Source: Agarivorans aestuarii (lineage in GTDB: Bacteria; Pseudomonadota; Gammaproteobacteria; Enterobacterales; Celerinatantimonadaceae). From it: a DNA stretch of 64,000 nucleotides. Position numbers and translations under genes: made by a program. Shown here in pieces: positions 8,025-16,340 of this stretch. Below the pieces are notes generated by a model. The model had not been told where the DNA came from, did no database searches, and worked only from the letters and a program-made list of their open reading frames with translations. Position 1 is the stretch's first letter. Every line of letters starts with the position of its first letter. The stretch covers positions 1,849,001 through 1,913,000 of the forward strand of contig NZ_AP023033.1 of NCBI RefSeq assembly GCF_019670125.1, written 5' to 3'.

Positions 8025-8978
8025 ATGTTGTGGGATCTAGCTAAAAAGCGCTTATACCAACTTATTTTGGTTGCTTGGGGAGTGGGTACGCTGACCTTTG
8101 TATTGATGCGTAGCCTACCAGGAGACATGGCTTATAGAATTGCGGCCAGTCGCTACGGGCAGGATAACGTTGATTCAGCAGCGGCAGAACTTGTTCGCCA
8201 AGAATTAAACTTAGACCAAGGTTGGTTGAGTAGCTACGTTAGTTGGTTGTTAGACCTACTGCAGCTTAACTTAGGTAATTCACTGGTAAGTGGATTACCG
8301 GTTAGTGAAATGGTTTTACATCAACTTGGACATTCATTGCTGCTAGCAGGGGTTGGCATTGCCTTATCGATATTGATTGCGCTGCCTTTAGGTACCTTAA
8401 CGGCTAAAGAAGTATTGAAGAAAAAAGGCGGCGTGATTAATTCGCTGGTGGTGTGGTTTTCTACCTTCACCCGGGCAATGCCAGTATTTGTATTGGGTTT
8501 GATACTAATTTTGCTGTTCGCCATTGAGTGGCAATGGTTCCCGGTAGCAGGTTACGGTACTTGGCAGCATCTTGTTTTGCCAAGTGTAACCTTAGCGATT
8601 AGTTTAGCAGCGGTATCAAATCGGGTGGTTCACAATAGCGTAGGTCGGGTGCTTCGCTCACCCTTTTATCTATTCTCCCGAGTAAAAGGCTTAACCGAGA
8701 ATCAAACCTTTTTTCGCCATGGTGTGAGAAATATGGCTGTGCCCGTTGTTGCTTTTATTGGTATTCAACTGGTGAGCGTGATTGAGGGGATAGTGATGAT
8801 TGAGTCTCTCTTCTCTTGGCCTGGTGTTGGCCACGGGCTTGCGCACGCAATTTTTGCCCGCGATATTCCGGTTATTCAAGGCTGTGCCCTTACCATGGGG
8901 GTGTTGTTTGTATTGCTAAATAGCCTGATAGATGTGTTGTGTTACTGGATTGATCCAAGAGGTCAGCTAGAGAAATGA
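8025..8978 (+). CDS. ABC importer permease (DppB/NikB type)
   Basis: 317 residues, about six membrane segments. Starts LWDLAKKRLYQLILVAWGVGTLTFVLMRSLPGD, shown here by its key part TFVLMRSLPGD, the standard N-terminus of DppB/NikB permeases. The EAA-type cytoplasmic loop appears near residues 215-235 (SPFYLFSRVKGLTENQTFFRHGVRN), where it would meet the ATPase; the usual conserved glycine is in VKGL. Eleven bases after the binding-protein gene and overlapping the next gene by four bases, so translationally coupled. Pairs with the second permease to form the channel. Confidence 0.88.
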   Translation: MLWDLAKKRLYQLILVAWGVGTLTFVLMRSLPGDMAYRIAASRYGQDNVDSAAAELVRQELNLDQGWLSSYVSWLLDLLQLNLGNSLVSGLPVSEMVLHQLGHSLLLAGVGIALSILIALPLGTLTAKEVLKKKGGVINSLVVWFSTFTRAMPVFVLGLILILLFAIEWQWFPVAGYGTWQHLVLPSVTLAISLAAVSNRVVHNSVGRVLRSPFYLFSRVKGLTENQTFFRHGVRNMAVPVVAFIGIQLVSVIEGIVMIESLFSWPGVGHGLAHAIFARDIPVIQGCALTMGVLFVLLNSLIDVLCYWIDPRGQLEK

Positions 8979-9784
8979 TGAAGCAATTAAATTTAAATCA
9001 AAAGCTTGGCTTAACTATTCTGCTTGGGCTGCTGGCATTTTCGCTATTAGTGGCTTGCTTGTCTCCACATAGTATTGATGAGCAAAACTTAGCACAGCGT
9101 TTATTACTGCCAAGTGCCAACAATTGGCTGGGTACCGATCATTTTGGTCGAGATATGATGACCCGTTTAGCCAGTGCTATCGGCTTGTCATTTAGCTTAG
9201 GCGTGCTTTGTGTTGTTAGCGCATCTGTATTAGGTGTAACGCTTGGCGTTTGTTCTGCTTGGGCGGGAGGCAGAGTTGAGCAAGCTCTAGATGTGGTGGT
9301 GAATATACTACTCGCGCTACCTGGTTTGGTGTTGGTGTTATTACTTTCTGCACTGGCGCCGGGTTCATTTTTGGTGATGTACCTCGCTATCTCATTGGTG
9401 CAATGGGTTGAGTACTATCGCGTAACCCGCGCAATTACGCGAACCATTGTCGATAGCCCCGAGCGGCAAGTTTCCGCCATGATGGGTTTTGGTAAGTGGT
9501 ATCAGTTTAAGCGCCACATTTGGCCAGCAGTTGCTCCGTCGGTATTTACCATGGCAGCCTTTGGCGCTGCGAATGCCATTTTAATGATGGCTTCACTTGG
9601 TTTTATTGCAGTAGGTATTCAACCACCATTGGCCGAACTGGGCTTAATGAGTGTGGAGCTATTTCCGTTTTACATTGAAGCACCCTGGGTACTCGCTCAA
9701 CCCTTACTCGTGGTTGCTCTATTGGTACTAGGTTTTCATTTATTAGCAGGAGCGAGCCGTGAATCTCTTAATTCAGCTGACTGA
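8975..9784 (+). CDS. ABC importer permease (DppC/NikC type)
   Basis: 269 residues. The N-terminal LLPSANNWLGTDHFGRDMMTRL is the family mark of DppC/NikC permeases (key part LGTDHFGRDM). About five or six membrane segments follow, with an EAA loop around RQVSAMMGFGKWYQFKRHIWP (key part MMGFGKWYQFKRHIWP). ATG overlaps the end of the first permease gene (ATGA), and its own end overlaps the ATPase gene by 26 bases. The C-terminus is a little short for the family but the fold appears complete. Confidence 0.88.
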   Translation: MMKQLNLNQKLGLTILLGLLAFSLLVACLSPHSIDEQNLAQRLLLPSANNWLGTDHFGRDMMTRLASAIGLSFSLGVLCVVSASVLGVTLGVCSAWAGGRVEQALDVVVNILLALPGLVLVLLLSALAPGSFLVMYLAISLVQWVEYYRVTRAITRTIVDSPERQVSAMMGFGKWYQFKRHIWPAVAPSVFTMAAFGAANAILMMASLGFIAVGIQPPLAELGLMSVELFPFYIEAPWVLAQPLLVVALLVLGFHLLAGASRESLNSAD

Positions 9785-11141
9785 TCTTTCGATTAATGCC
9801 AAAGAGCTTGAGTTGCTTCAACCCTTATCGCTTCAGTTATACCAAGACAAACCTTTAACTATTCTTGGCCAAACAGGCTCGGGTAAAAGCTTGTTGGCTC
9901 AAGCCATTGTGGGTTTGTTACCTAGCGAATTATCGCAACAAGGTAAGGTAGAAGTATTTGGTAAAGTTCATGAGCAAAAGTCACTCACTAGCCTTTGGGG
10001 AAAACAGGTGATAATGCTACCTCAAGAGCCTTGGCGCGCACTTGACCCGTTAATGCCAGCTTATCAGCAAGTGTCTGAAGTTTACGAGTGTTTGCACAAT
10101 CTCGACGAAGAAACTGCATTCAATCGCGCGATAGAGGACTTAGACCGAGTCGGCTTGAAAAGTAGCGCCTTAAAACGCCCTGGGCAGCTATCCGGTGGCA
10201 TGGCGCAGCGTTTAGCGGTATCTGCGGCAACAGCTGGTGGAGCAAAGTTGGTGCTAGCCGATGAGCCAACCAAAGGGCTTGATGTAAGCCGCAGAGACGA
10301 CATCATTCAATTGCTAATCAACAGTGCCAAGGGTGGTGGTTTGCTTACCATTACTCATGACATAGAAGTTGCACGCCAAATTGGCGGTGAGATTATTGTG
10401 ATGAAAGAGGGGGAAGTGGTTGAACGGGGTAGTGCTGAGCAAGTATTGGAAAATCCTCAACACGCTTACACCCAATTGCTGATTGCCGCGGATCCACGCC
10501 ACTGGCAACAGCGTGAGAAAAGCCAAATTGCTAAAACTCCAGTGCTCGAAACTAAGCGTTTAGCGATAGGTCGCAATGGTACAGCGCTGTCGAAGAACAT
10601 CGATTTCACTATTCACACTGGCGAAGTAGTGGGGGTGGTAGGAGATAGTGGTTGTGGCAAAAGCACCTTAGGCGATACTTTACTGGGTTTACTTAAGCCG
10701 GTTGATGGCCAGGTAAACAAGTTAAAGAACGACGCCAAACCTTATCAATGGTTGAAGCTTTACCAAGACCCTCCTGCGGCAATTACGTCTAGTGTTTCAC
10801 TTGGAGTATTGTTGGAAGACTTGCTCAAGCTGTATAAGCTAGAGCGCCAGCGTGTGCCGGATTTAATGAACAAACTCAACTTGGCACCAGAGCTTCTCGC
10901 GCGCAGAAGCACCGAAGTGTCAGGGGGAGAATTGCAGCGCTTTGCAATTTTGCGCGCTTTGTTACTGGATCCGGTATTTTTGTTTGCTGATGAACCCACC
11001 TCTCGCTTAGATCCGATCATTGCAAAAGAGGTGACCGACCTACTGGTGGATTTGGCGAAACAGCAAGGTTGTGCGCTGTTATTAGTAAGCCACGATCCCT
11101 ACATGATTGAGAAGCGCTGCGATACTGTAGTGCGCTTGTAA
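9759..11141 (+). CDS. Fused double ATPase of the ABC importer (DppD-DppF type)
   Basis: 460 residues containing two complete ABC domains. First: Walker A GQTGSGKS, signature LSGGMAQR, Walker B VLADEPT. Second: Walker A GDSGCGKS, signature VSGGELQR, Walker B FLFADEPT. In most Dpp/Opp/Nik systems these are two genes; here they are one chain of about half the combined usual length each, lacking the C-terminal iron-sulfur or oligopeptide tail. The GTG start lies inside the permease gene. No lone second ATPase is seen, so this protein alone should power the importer. Confidence 0.85.
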   Translation: MNLLIQLTDLSINAKELELLQPLSLQLYQDKPLTILGQTGSGKSLLAQAIVGLLPSELSQQGKVEVFGKVHEQKSLTSLWGKQVIMLPQEPWRALDPLMPAYQQVSEVYECLHNLDEETAFNRAIEDLDRVGLKSSALKRPGQLSGGMAQRLAVSAATAGGAKLVLADEPTKGLDVSRRDDIIQLLINSAKGGGLLTITHDIEVARQIGGEIIVMKEGEVVERGSAEQVLENPQHAYTQLLIAADPRHWQQREKSQIAKTPVLETKRLAIGRNGTALSKNIDFTIHTGEVVGVVGDSGCGKSTLGDTLLGLLKPVDGQVNKLKNDAKPYQWLKLYQDPPAAITSSVSLGVLLEDLLKLYKLERQRVPDLMNKLNLAPELLARRSTEVSGGELQRFAILRALLLDPVFLFADEPTSRLDPIIAKEVTDLLVDLAKQQGCALLLVSHDPYMIEKRCDTVVRL

Positions 11142-11170
11142 GGTGAGTTAATTTACAGGTAAGCGTATAA

Positions 11171-11199
11171 AGGCGGCTTAGCTAAGCTGGGCCGCTTTT
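11171..11199 (+). terminator. Rho-independent terminator of the ABC importer operon
   Basis: GCGGC and GCCGC arms (about 11173-11195) with inner TTAGC/GCTAA pairing, followed by TTTT. Begins about 30 bases after the ATPase stop. Confidence 0.7.
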
Positions 11200-11603
11200 A
11201 TGCGTTTTAGCGCTTCTTGATTAAGTTACCCAGTTTTATTGGCCTAGAAGTGAGAGAGCTAATCACCTGATCGGCTAATGAAAGAGGCTAAGTTTGCAGA
11301 AGATACTCGATGTGTTTTAAGTGTTGAACGTAGTTTCTTTAGGCTAGTATTTAGCTGATAGTATGTAGCAATAACAAGGGATAAGCATGAAAGTACATTA
11401 CCTTGAGAACGTAACTCTAGAGGTTGCATCTGAGTGTAATGCTTACGCGCTTTGCAATTTATATACTTGGCTCAATTGAACACGGTTTTTGGCAACTATA
11501 AGTAATTGGCTGATTAGCTGTTTTGCACTTAACAAGCTAGTTTAAATTTTGCCTCTTTGATCTTATATTCCTCTCATAGAATAGATAAAAAAGGATGTTG
11601 AAA
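11200..11603. other. Largely gene-free region
   Basis: Between the importer terminator and the P-loop kinase gene. It holds one short reading frame with a ribosome site (11387-11479, listed separately) and the kinase promoter region. Nothing else recognised. Confidence 0.5.
11387..11479 (+). CDS. Possible 30-aa small protein or gene remnant
   Basis: ATG preceded by AAGGG at a normal distance, encoding MKVHYLENVTLEVASECN and ending CNLYTWLN. The composition looks protein-like, with two cysteines and no signal peptide. It could be a genuine small protein or the N-terminal stub of a lost gene. No family recognised. Confidence 0.25.
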   Translation: MKVHYLENVTLEVASECNAYALCNLYTWLN

Positions 11604-12098
11604 ATGGCTAGGCTAATTATAGTTTGCGGCGCAACAGCTGCAGGTAAGACAACCTATTCTCTCTCTATTTGTGAAGATATTGGCGCAGTTAAATTCTCGA
11701 TAGATCCTTGGATGCAGACCCTGTTTGCTAAGGATATGGTGGAACTCGATTTCTCGTGGATGATGGAGCGGGTAGAGCGTTGCTACCAGCAAATATGGGA
11801 AGTGAGTGAGCAAATTTTGGCACTAGACGGAAACGTTGTTCTCGATTTAGGTTTTACTACCAAAGCGCTACGAGACATTTTTGTAAATAATGCTAAGGCT
11901 TTGAAGATAAATGCTGAAGTTCACTATATAGAAGCAACATCGGAAACACGTAAGCAGCGAGTCGCTAAACGCAATATGGAAAAAGACCCTAAAGTATATT
12001 CCTTTGAAGTGACCGACATGATGTTTGACTTTATGGAAGGCAAGTTCGAGGTGCCTGATGACATGGAGTTAGAGCATGGCTGCAAGGTGAGCTTATAA
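11604..12098 (+). CDS. P-loop kinase (AAA_33 / zeta-toxin-like fold)
   Basis: 164 residues from the ATG at 11604; this start is preferred to 11595 because AAGGA (11591-11595) then has normal spacing. Walker A is GATAAGKTT (residues 9-17). The rest fits the AAA_33 family of small ATP-dependent kinases: FSIDPWM after the P-loop, VVLDLGFTT as the Walker B-like strand, and an Arg-rich lid (RKQRVAKRN). Such proteins phosphorylate small molecules such as antibiotics, nucleosides or sugars; the substrate is unknown. No antitoxin-like partner is adjacent, so a zeta toxin role is unlikely. Confidence 0.7.
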   Translation: MARLIIVCGATAAGKTTYSLSICEDIGAVKFSIDPWMQTLFAKDMVELDFSWMMERVERCYQQIWEVSEQILALDGNVVLDLGFTTKALRDIFVNNAKALKINAEVHYIEATSETRKQRVAKRNMEKDPKVYSFEVTDMMFDFMEGKFEVPDDMELEHGCKVSL

Positions 12099-12168
12099 CT
12101 AGGTTTTTTGGTTTTGCCGCGCGGTGAAGCTTCCCCTAAAACGGCATTAGCTTAGTCGGAGGATATTA

Positions 12169-12702
12169 ATGAAATCTGCAGTATTGGTTATTGATGTTCA
12201 GTCGATTTTATTCGACCCAGAACCTCAACCATATGAGTCTCAAGTGGTACTTAACAAGATAAATCAAGTTACCAGTTTGGCGCGCGCAAAGTCTGTCCCG
12301 GTAATCTTTATTCAGCACGAACATGCCAATTCTGTCATTGAGTATGGAACCGAGGGCTGGGCATTGCAGTCTAGCCTAGTAACTCAAACGGGTGACCATT
12401 TTGTTCGTAAAAACACTCCCGATTCGTTTCTAAATACCAACCTTGAAGAGTTATTGATAGAGCTTGCCGTTGATAGCCTAATTGTGTGTGGCTATGCCTC
12501 TGAGTTTTGTGTGGATACCACTGTTCGCAGAGCGGCTGGTTTGGGTTATCCGGTAGTGTTGGTCTCTGATGCCCACACAACTCATGATAAAGAGCACGCA
12601 AGTGGCGCTCAGATTCGAGCCCACCATAACGCTACCTTAGCTAATATCTCTAGTTTTGGTGTAAAGATAGAAGCAATAGAGACAGCTAAGCTTTGGCCGT
12701 AA
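12169..12702 (+). CDS. Isochorismatase-family cysteine hydrolase
   Basis: 177 residues with the Asp-Lys-Cys triad of the family visible as D9 (VLVIDVQ), K81 (VRKNTPDSF) and C114 (GYASEFCVDTT). The cis-peptide region and the DAHTT segment are typical of amidohydrolase members (nicotinamidase-like, carbamoylsarcosine-like) rather than true isochorismatases with carrier domains. Strong GGAGG precedes the ATG. The substrate is not evident. It follows the kinase gene by 70 bases on the same strand but is not clearly linked by function. Confidence 0.85.
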   Translation: MKSAVLVIDVQSILFDPEPQPYESQVVLNKINQVTSLARAKSVPVIFIQHEHANSVIEYGTEGWALQSSLVTQTGDHFVRKNTPDSFLNTNLEELLIELAVDSLIVCGYASEFCVDTTVRRAAGLGYPVVLVSDAHTTHDKEHASGAQIRAHHNATLANISSFGVKIEAIETAKLWP

Positions 12703-12766
12703 CCGCAAGGTTTACGCTTTAAAACTGTTTTTAATTTAAATGCCTTAATAACAATAAAACCCTAGG

Positions 12767-13711
12767 TTATCTCAGCATTAACAAATTACGGGTGTCCGCT
12801 AGGGTTTCTATAACGCGTCGGCGATTTGGGGAATAGTAAAGAGCCTGAACTCTTGAGAATATTGCTGATAGTCGCAGGCTTTGTTCATTGTATAGCTCCG
12901 CTTCTGCGGTGGCGATGCGAGCTTTGGCTTGGGCTAAAGCTTTTGGTGATTGCTGTTTTACCGCTTGCGCATAGCGCTGATAGATAATGTGCATGGCTTT
13001 AATGCGTAGCTGACTTTTACTGCTTTCAGAACCATCGCGCATTAGGTATTCACAATCAACATGGTTGCTAATGCCAACAGGGCCTAGTAATGCCAACTTT
13101 AGCCACAAGTCCCAATCTTCTGCCGAGGGCAGTTGCTCATCAAAGGCGAAGCATTTTAGTAAGGCTGTCCGTGATGCCATTACCGTTGAGGTGCCAACCA
13201 CGTTTTCTGCAAACAAACTTGCTGCGGCATCGGGTTTAAGTTGGTAGCCCTTTTGTTGTTGGCTTAAGCCTTGGTAGTTTGGCCAAAACTCGAAGCAAGT
13301 GCCTCGGTCTTCGCCATTTTCTCCCACATGACGGTAATCGGTAAAACTAAAGCTTAACTCAGGTTTTGCTTGATGAAATTCGATTTGGCGTTGTAGTTTG
13401 CCTGCCAACCAAACGTCATCGGCATCTAAAAAAGCAATAAGTGGCGCTTTAGCTTGTTGAATGGCGATATTACGAGCCACTGCTGGGCCTTTGCCGCTGA
13501 GTTTAATGCTGCGTAGATACGGTGTTTTTTGTTGTTGGTTTTGCAGCCATTGCCAGGTGCCATCGCTAGAGTTGTCGTCTACGACAATAACTTCCAGCTT
13601 ATCTACGTTTTGTTGTTCAACGCTTGCTAAGGCTTGTTTTAAGTAGCTTAAACAATTGTAAGTAGGGATCACTACACTGCATACGGGTTGGCTATTCATT
13701 AAGTTAGGCAT
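12767..13711 (-). CDS. GT2-family glycosyltransferase
   Basis: 314 residues. The ATG at 13711 is chosen because AGGAG lies six bases upstream; an ATG nine codons earlier lacks one. GT-A fold: VVIPTYNCLSYLKQALASVE, VIVVDDNSSDGT, then IAFLDADDVW (the DxD metal site, residues about 90-97). A later EDWDLWLKLAL segment is common in this subfamily. It transfers a sugar from a nucleotide donor on the cytoplasmic side. Divergent from the Wzy-type gene across a perfect inverted repeat, and on the edge of the polysaccharide cluster. Confidence 0.88.
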   Translation of the reverse strand: MPNLMNSQPVCSVVIPTYNCLSYLKQALASVEQQNVDKLEVIVVDDNSSDGTWQWLQNQQQKTPYLRSIKLSGKGPAVARNIAIQQAKAPLIAFLDADDVWLAGKLQRQIEFHQAKPELSFSFTDYRHVGENGEDRGTCFEFWPNYQGLSQQQKGYQLKPDAAASLFAENVVGTSTVMASRTALLKCFAFDEQLPSAEDWDLWLKLALLGPVGISNHVDCEYLMRDGSESSKSQLRIKAMHIIYQRYAQAVKQQSPKALAQAKARIATAEAELYNEQSLRLSAIFSRVQALYYSPNRRRVIETLADTRNLLMLR

Positions 13712-13731
13712 ATCAATCTCCTGGATAGTAG

Positions 13732-13779
13732 CTGGCATTCAGCTTGCTTATACAGCTACATAAGCAAGCTGAATGCCAG
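13732..13779. repeat. Perfect 19-bp inverted repeat between divergent polysaccharide genes
   Basis: Left arm CTGGCATTCAGCTTGCTTA (13732-13750) and its exact reverse complement at 13761-13779, separated by the 10-base spacer TACAGCTACA. It fills the 80-bp gap between the GT2 gene (start 13711, minus) and the Wzy-type gene (start 13792, plus). There is no T run on either side, so it does not look like a normal terminator. It may be an operator or an mRNA hairpin affecting translation of both genes. Confidence 0.85.
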
Positions 13780-13791
13780 AGAGTAATGTAG

Positions 13792-15186
13792 ATGAAAGCA
13801 GCCTTAAAAAATCAAGACCATAGCGGAATGCGACTCAAGCCTTTAGCTTGGTCATTATTGGTTGTGGCGTTGGTAGCTCTAATTTGGTTAAAGCTATCTA
13901 ATCCCTTGATTCCAATAGCCTTAGGCGTTCTTCCTTTGCTTGTCGTAATGGTAATGAAACAACCGTTCTGGGTAGTGCTTGGCTTTGTTTGTTTCTCATT
14001 TTTTCGTTTACACGAAGCTTTTCCTGCCTTGTATGTTTTACGCATTCCGCAATTATTGGCCCTTGCATCTTTAGCTTGTTTGGCTTGGCATTTATTCATT
14101 TCTCGCAAAATGCAAATCTATTGGAGTAAAGAATTAAGCTGCTTAATGTTGTTTGTGGCTTTGTGTGCGGTGGGGGTGATATTTGCCAGTAGTAGACCGA
14201 CAGCAATGGCATATTTAAATGGGGTATTTAGCAAGATTGCATTAATGACTGTGGCGATTGCTTGGTTAATGCGTCGCCCCGAAGATTTTGAGAGAGCAGC
14301 CGTTGCCTTTTTTGTTTGTGGCTTAATGATTGCGACAGTTGCCTTACAAAATGCCGCCGCCGGTATAGAGATGGTAGAGGGCACCCGAGTAACCATTGGC
14401 CGTTCGATGGGCTCGGTATTAGGAGACCCAAACGACCTCGCCTTAACCTTGCAGTTTCCCTTAGGTTTTGCCTTGGCCTTTAGCTTAAAGCGAGGTTTTT
14501 CGTTTACTCGCTTGCTGGCCATTGTATGTGCTGGAGCGATTATCTTGGCCATTTTGGCAACTCAAAGCCGAGGTGGATTGTTAGGCATTGCCACCATTTG
14601 TGCAGTGCTAGCATGGCGAAGAGTAGAAAATAAAGCGCTGCTAATTAGCGCCGGCGCCTTGGCTTTGCCGATATTATTTATTCTGGCGGGGGTGTCGGAG
14701 CGTAGCTCTGGTGGGGCGGCCGAGTCGGGAATTGATGAGTCTTCAATGGGCAGAATTTATGCGTGGCAGGCTGCCTTTAAGATGGCTTTATATAATCCCA
14801 TTACCGGGGTTGGTATTGATAACTTTTATGCTAACTACTATTTTTTCTCATCTCACTGGGATGGTAAAAACCATGCTGTTCATAGCACTTGGTTTGGGGT
14901 GTTAGCAGAAACAGGTTTTGTGGGGTTTATTGTATTTTGCGTGCTGCTATTTAAAGTTTGTCGGCTTGCCCATCAGAATCTACAGACCCTTGCACAACAT
15001 GCCACAAGCAAGCATGCTGGCTTGTTCTCCTGCGCTGAAGGGGTGTTTGCGGGTTTGTTAGGCACCATTGTTTCGGGCACCTTCCTTACTCAAGGCTTTA
15101 CTTGGCCTATCTATATTTTTACTGCCTTAGTAGTGGCGATTGCTCAACTACTTCGCCAACCTATTGCAGAATGCAAAAGCCGCTAA
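13792..15186 (+). CDS. O-antigen polymerase/ligase family membrane protein (Wzy/WaaL type)
   Basis: 464 residues with about 10-12 membrane segments and the Wzy_C-type periplasmic region. Landmarks: GSVLGDPNDLALTLQFPLGFA, the short TQSRGGLLGI loop, and a large periplasmic loop with GIDNFYANYYFFSSHW and HAVHSTWFGVLAETG. These fit polymerases or ligases that join lipid-linked sugar units. The context of glycosyltransferases and a flippase favours polymerisation of a secreted or surface polysaccharide. Ligase versus polymerase cannot be settled from sequence alone. Confidence 0.82.
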   Translation: MKAALKNQDHSGMRLKPLAWSLLVVALVALIWLKLSNPLIPIALGVLPLLVVMVMKQPFWVVLGFVCFSFFRLHEAFPALYVLRIPQLLALASLACLAWHLFISRKMQIYWSKELSCLMLFVALCAVGVIFASSRPTAMAYLNGVFSKIALMTVAIAWLMRRPEDFERAAVAFFVCGLMIATVALQNAAAGIEMVEGTRVTIGRSMGSVLGDPNDLALTLQFPLGFALAFSLKRGFSFTRLLAIVCAGAIILAILATQSRGGLLGIATICAVLAWRRVENKALLISAGALALPILFILAGVSERSSGGAAESGIDESSMGRIYAWQAAFKMALYNPITGVGIDNFYANYYFFSSHWDGKNHAVHSTWFGVLAETGFVGFIVFCVLLFKVCRLAHQNLQTLAQHATSKHAGLFSCAEGVFAGLLGTIVSGTFLTQGFTWPIYIFTALVVAIAQLLRQPIAECKSR

Positions 15187-15335
15187 ATAGGCGTTTGTTG
15201 TTACAACCCATCCGCTTTTATCTTATTGAATTTAAATAACTAATAATGAGTGGCCTAGCTTTTGCTCTAGTGTTGCTATGACCTGAATTCGAAATCGAAA
15301 TAACGGGTCGAAGAATAGCAAAAGAGGGCATTGCC

Positions 15336-16340
15336 ATGTTTAACGTATCTATTATTGTTCCTGTCTATAAATCTGAGCAGTACCTAGCAAGTTGTTTGAG
15401 CTCACTGGCCAAGCAAACGCTGGAACATGTTGAGGTAATAGTGGTTATTGATGCCTCTCCAGACAACTGCGCAGCGATTGCTGGCGAGTTTTGTATTCAG
15501 TATCCAGAGCGCTTTCGCAAAATTGTATTGGAAAAAAATGTGGGGGTGTCGATGGCTCGCAACATTGCCATGCAGTCGGCTCAGGGTGAATACATTGGCT
15601 TTGTAGACAGTGATGATTATGCAGAGCCAAATATGTTTGAACTGATGTTTTGCAAAGCGCTCACTTCCAATGCCGACGTAGTGAGTTGTCAAATGCGCTC
15701 TTTTGAAACGCATGCCTCAAGTGTGGAATACCACAACATTCCTACCAAAGAGTATTACGACGATACCTTTGTGACAAACAAGCTGTTTCGTCGTGTTTAC
15801 CTGCTTTCCAAGCAAATTAATTTTTATAGCAATGTGATTTTTGAAGATGAACCTTTTGCGTATACCGCACGCTTTGCCACCGAGAATGTCGCAGAGGTTA
15901 ATCAAGTGCTTTACAACTACCGAATGAGCCCAGAAGGCTTGTGCCGTGGAGATAACCACGGTCGATTCAACCTCTATGATAAGCAGTTGATGCTGGCCAG
16001 GTTTTTAGCCGATATGGAGCGCAGGGGCGCTATTGAAGGTCATGCGGCGGAGCTACTGCAGTGTTTAGCTAATCACGCTTTAAGCGCACTTTATTATCAT
16101 ATTTCGGCTGTTGATTTGTTGGGCTTCTTTAGTTTTATCGACCATCTAGTGGGCAAGTACCGTTTGCTTGAGCGCTGCGAAGTTGTTCCTCAAGACTACA
16201 AAGTAAGCCGTTATTTAAAATTTAGGGGCTCGGCAACACAAATAGTATTACTGAGTTATTGGGTAAAGGCACGCCAATTCAAACAACAGTTTTCTGCAGG
16301 GCTGTTATTGCCCAGCTTGAGCAGTGAAGGAGCTAAATAA
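15336..16340 (+). CDS. GT2-family glycosyltransferase, first of a tandem pair
   Basis: 334 residues. N-terminal GT-A domain with VSIIVPVYKSEQYLASCL, VIVVIDASPDN and IGFVDSDDYAEPNM (DxD). The second half (FEDEPFAYTARFATE, VLYNYRMSPEGLCR) is typical of enzymes related to WcaA/EpsJ-type transferases. It shares long matching segments with the next gene, so the pair arose by duplication. The stop codon overlaps the next start by one base (TAATG). Confidence 0.88.
   Translation: MFNVSIIVPVYKSEQYLASCLSSLAKQTLEHVEVIVVIDASPDNCAAIAGEFCIQYPERFRKIVLEKNVGVSMARNIAMQSAQGEYIGFVDSDDYAEPNMFELMFCKALTSNADVVSCQMRSFETHASSVEYHNIPTKEYYDDTFVTNKLFRRVYLLSKQINFYSNVIFEDEPFAYTARFATENVAEVNQVLYNYRMSPEGLCRGDNHGRFNLYDKQLMLARFLADMERRGAIEGHAAELLQCLANHALSALYYHISAVDLLGFFSFIDHLVGKYRLLERCEVVPQDYKVSRYLKFRGSATQIVLLSYWVKARQFKQQFSAGLLLPSLSSEGAK

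Noticed and set aside
11604-12702. The P-loop kinase as a zeta toxin with the following gene as antitoxin
   Set aside because: The next gene is an isochorismatase-fold enzyme, not an epsilon-type antitoxin, and the gap is 70 bases; AAA_33 kinases are widespread outside toxin systems.
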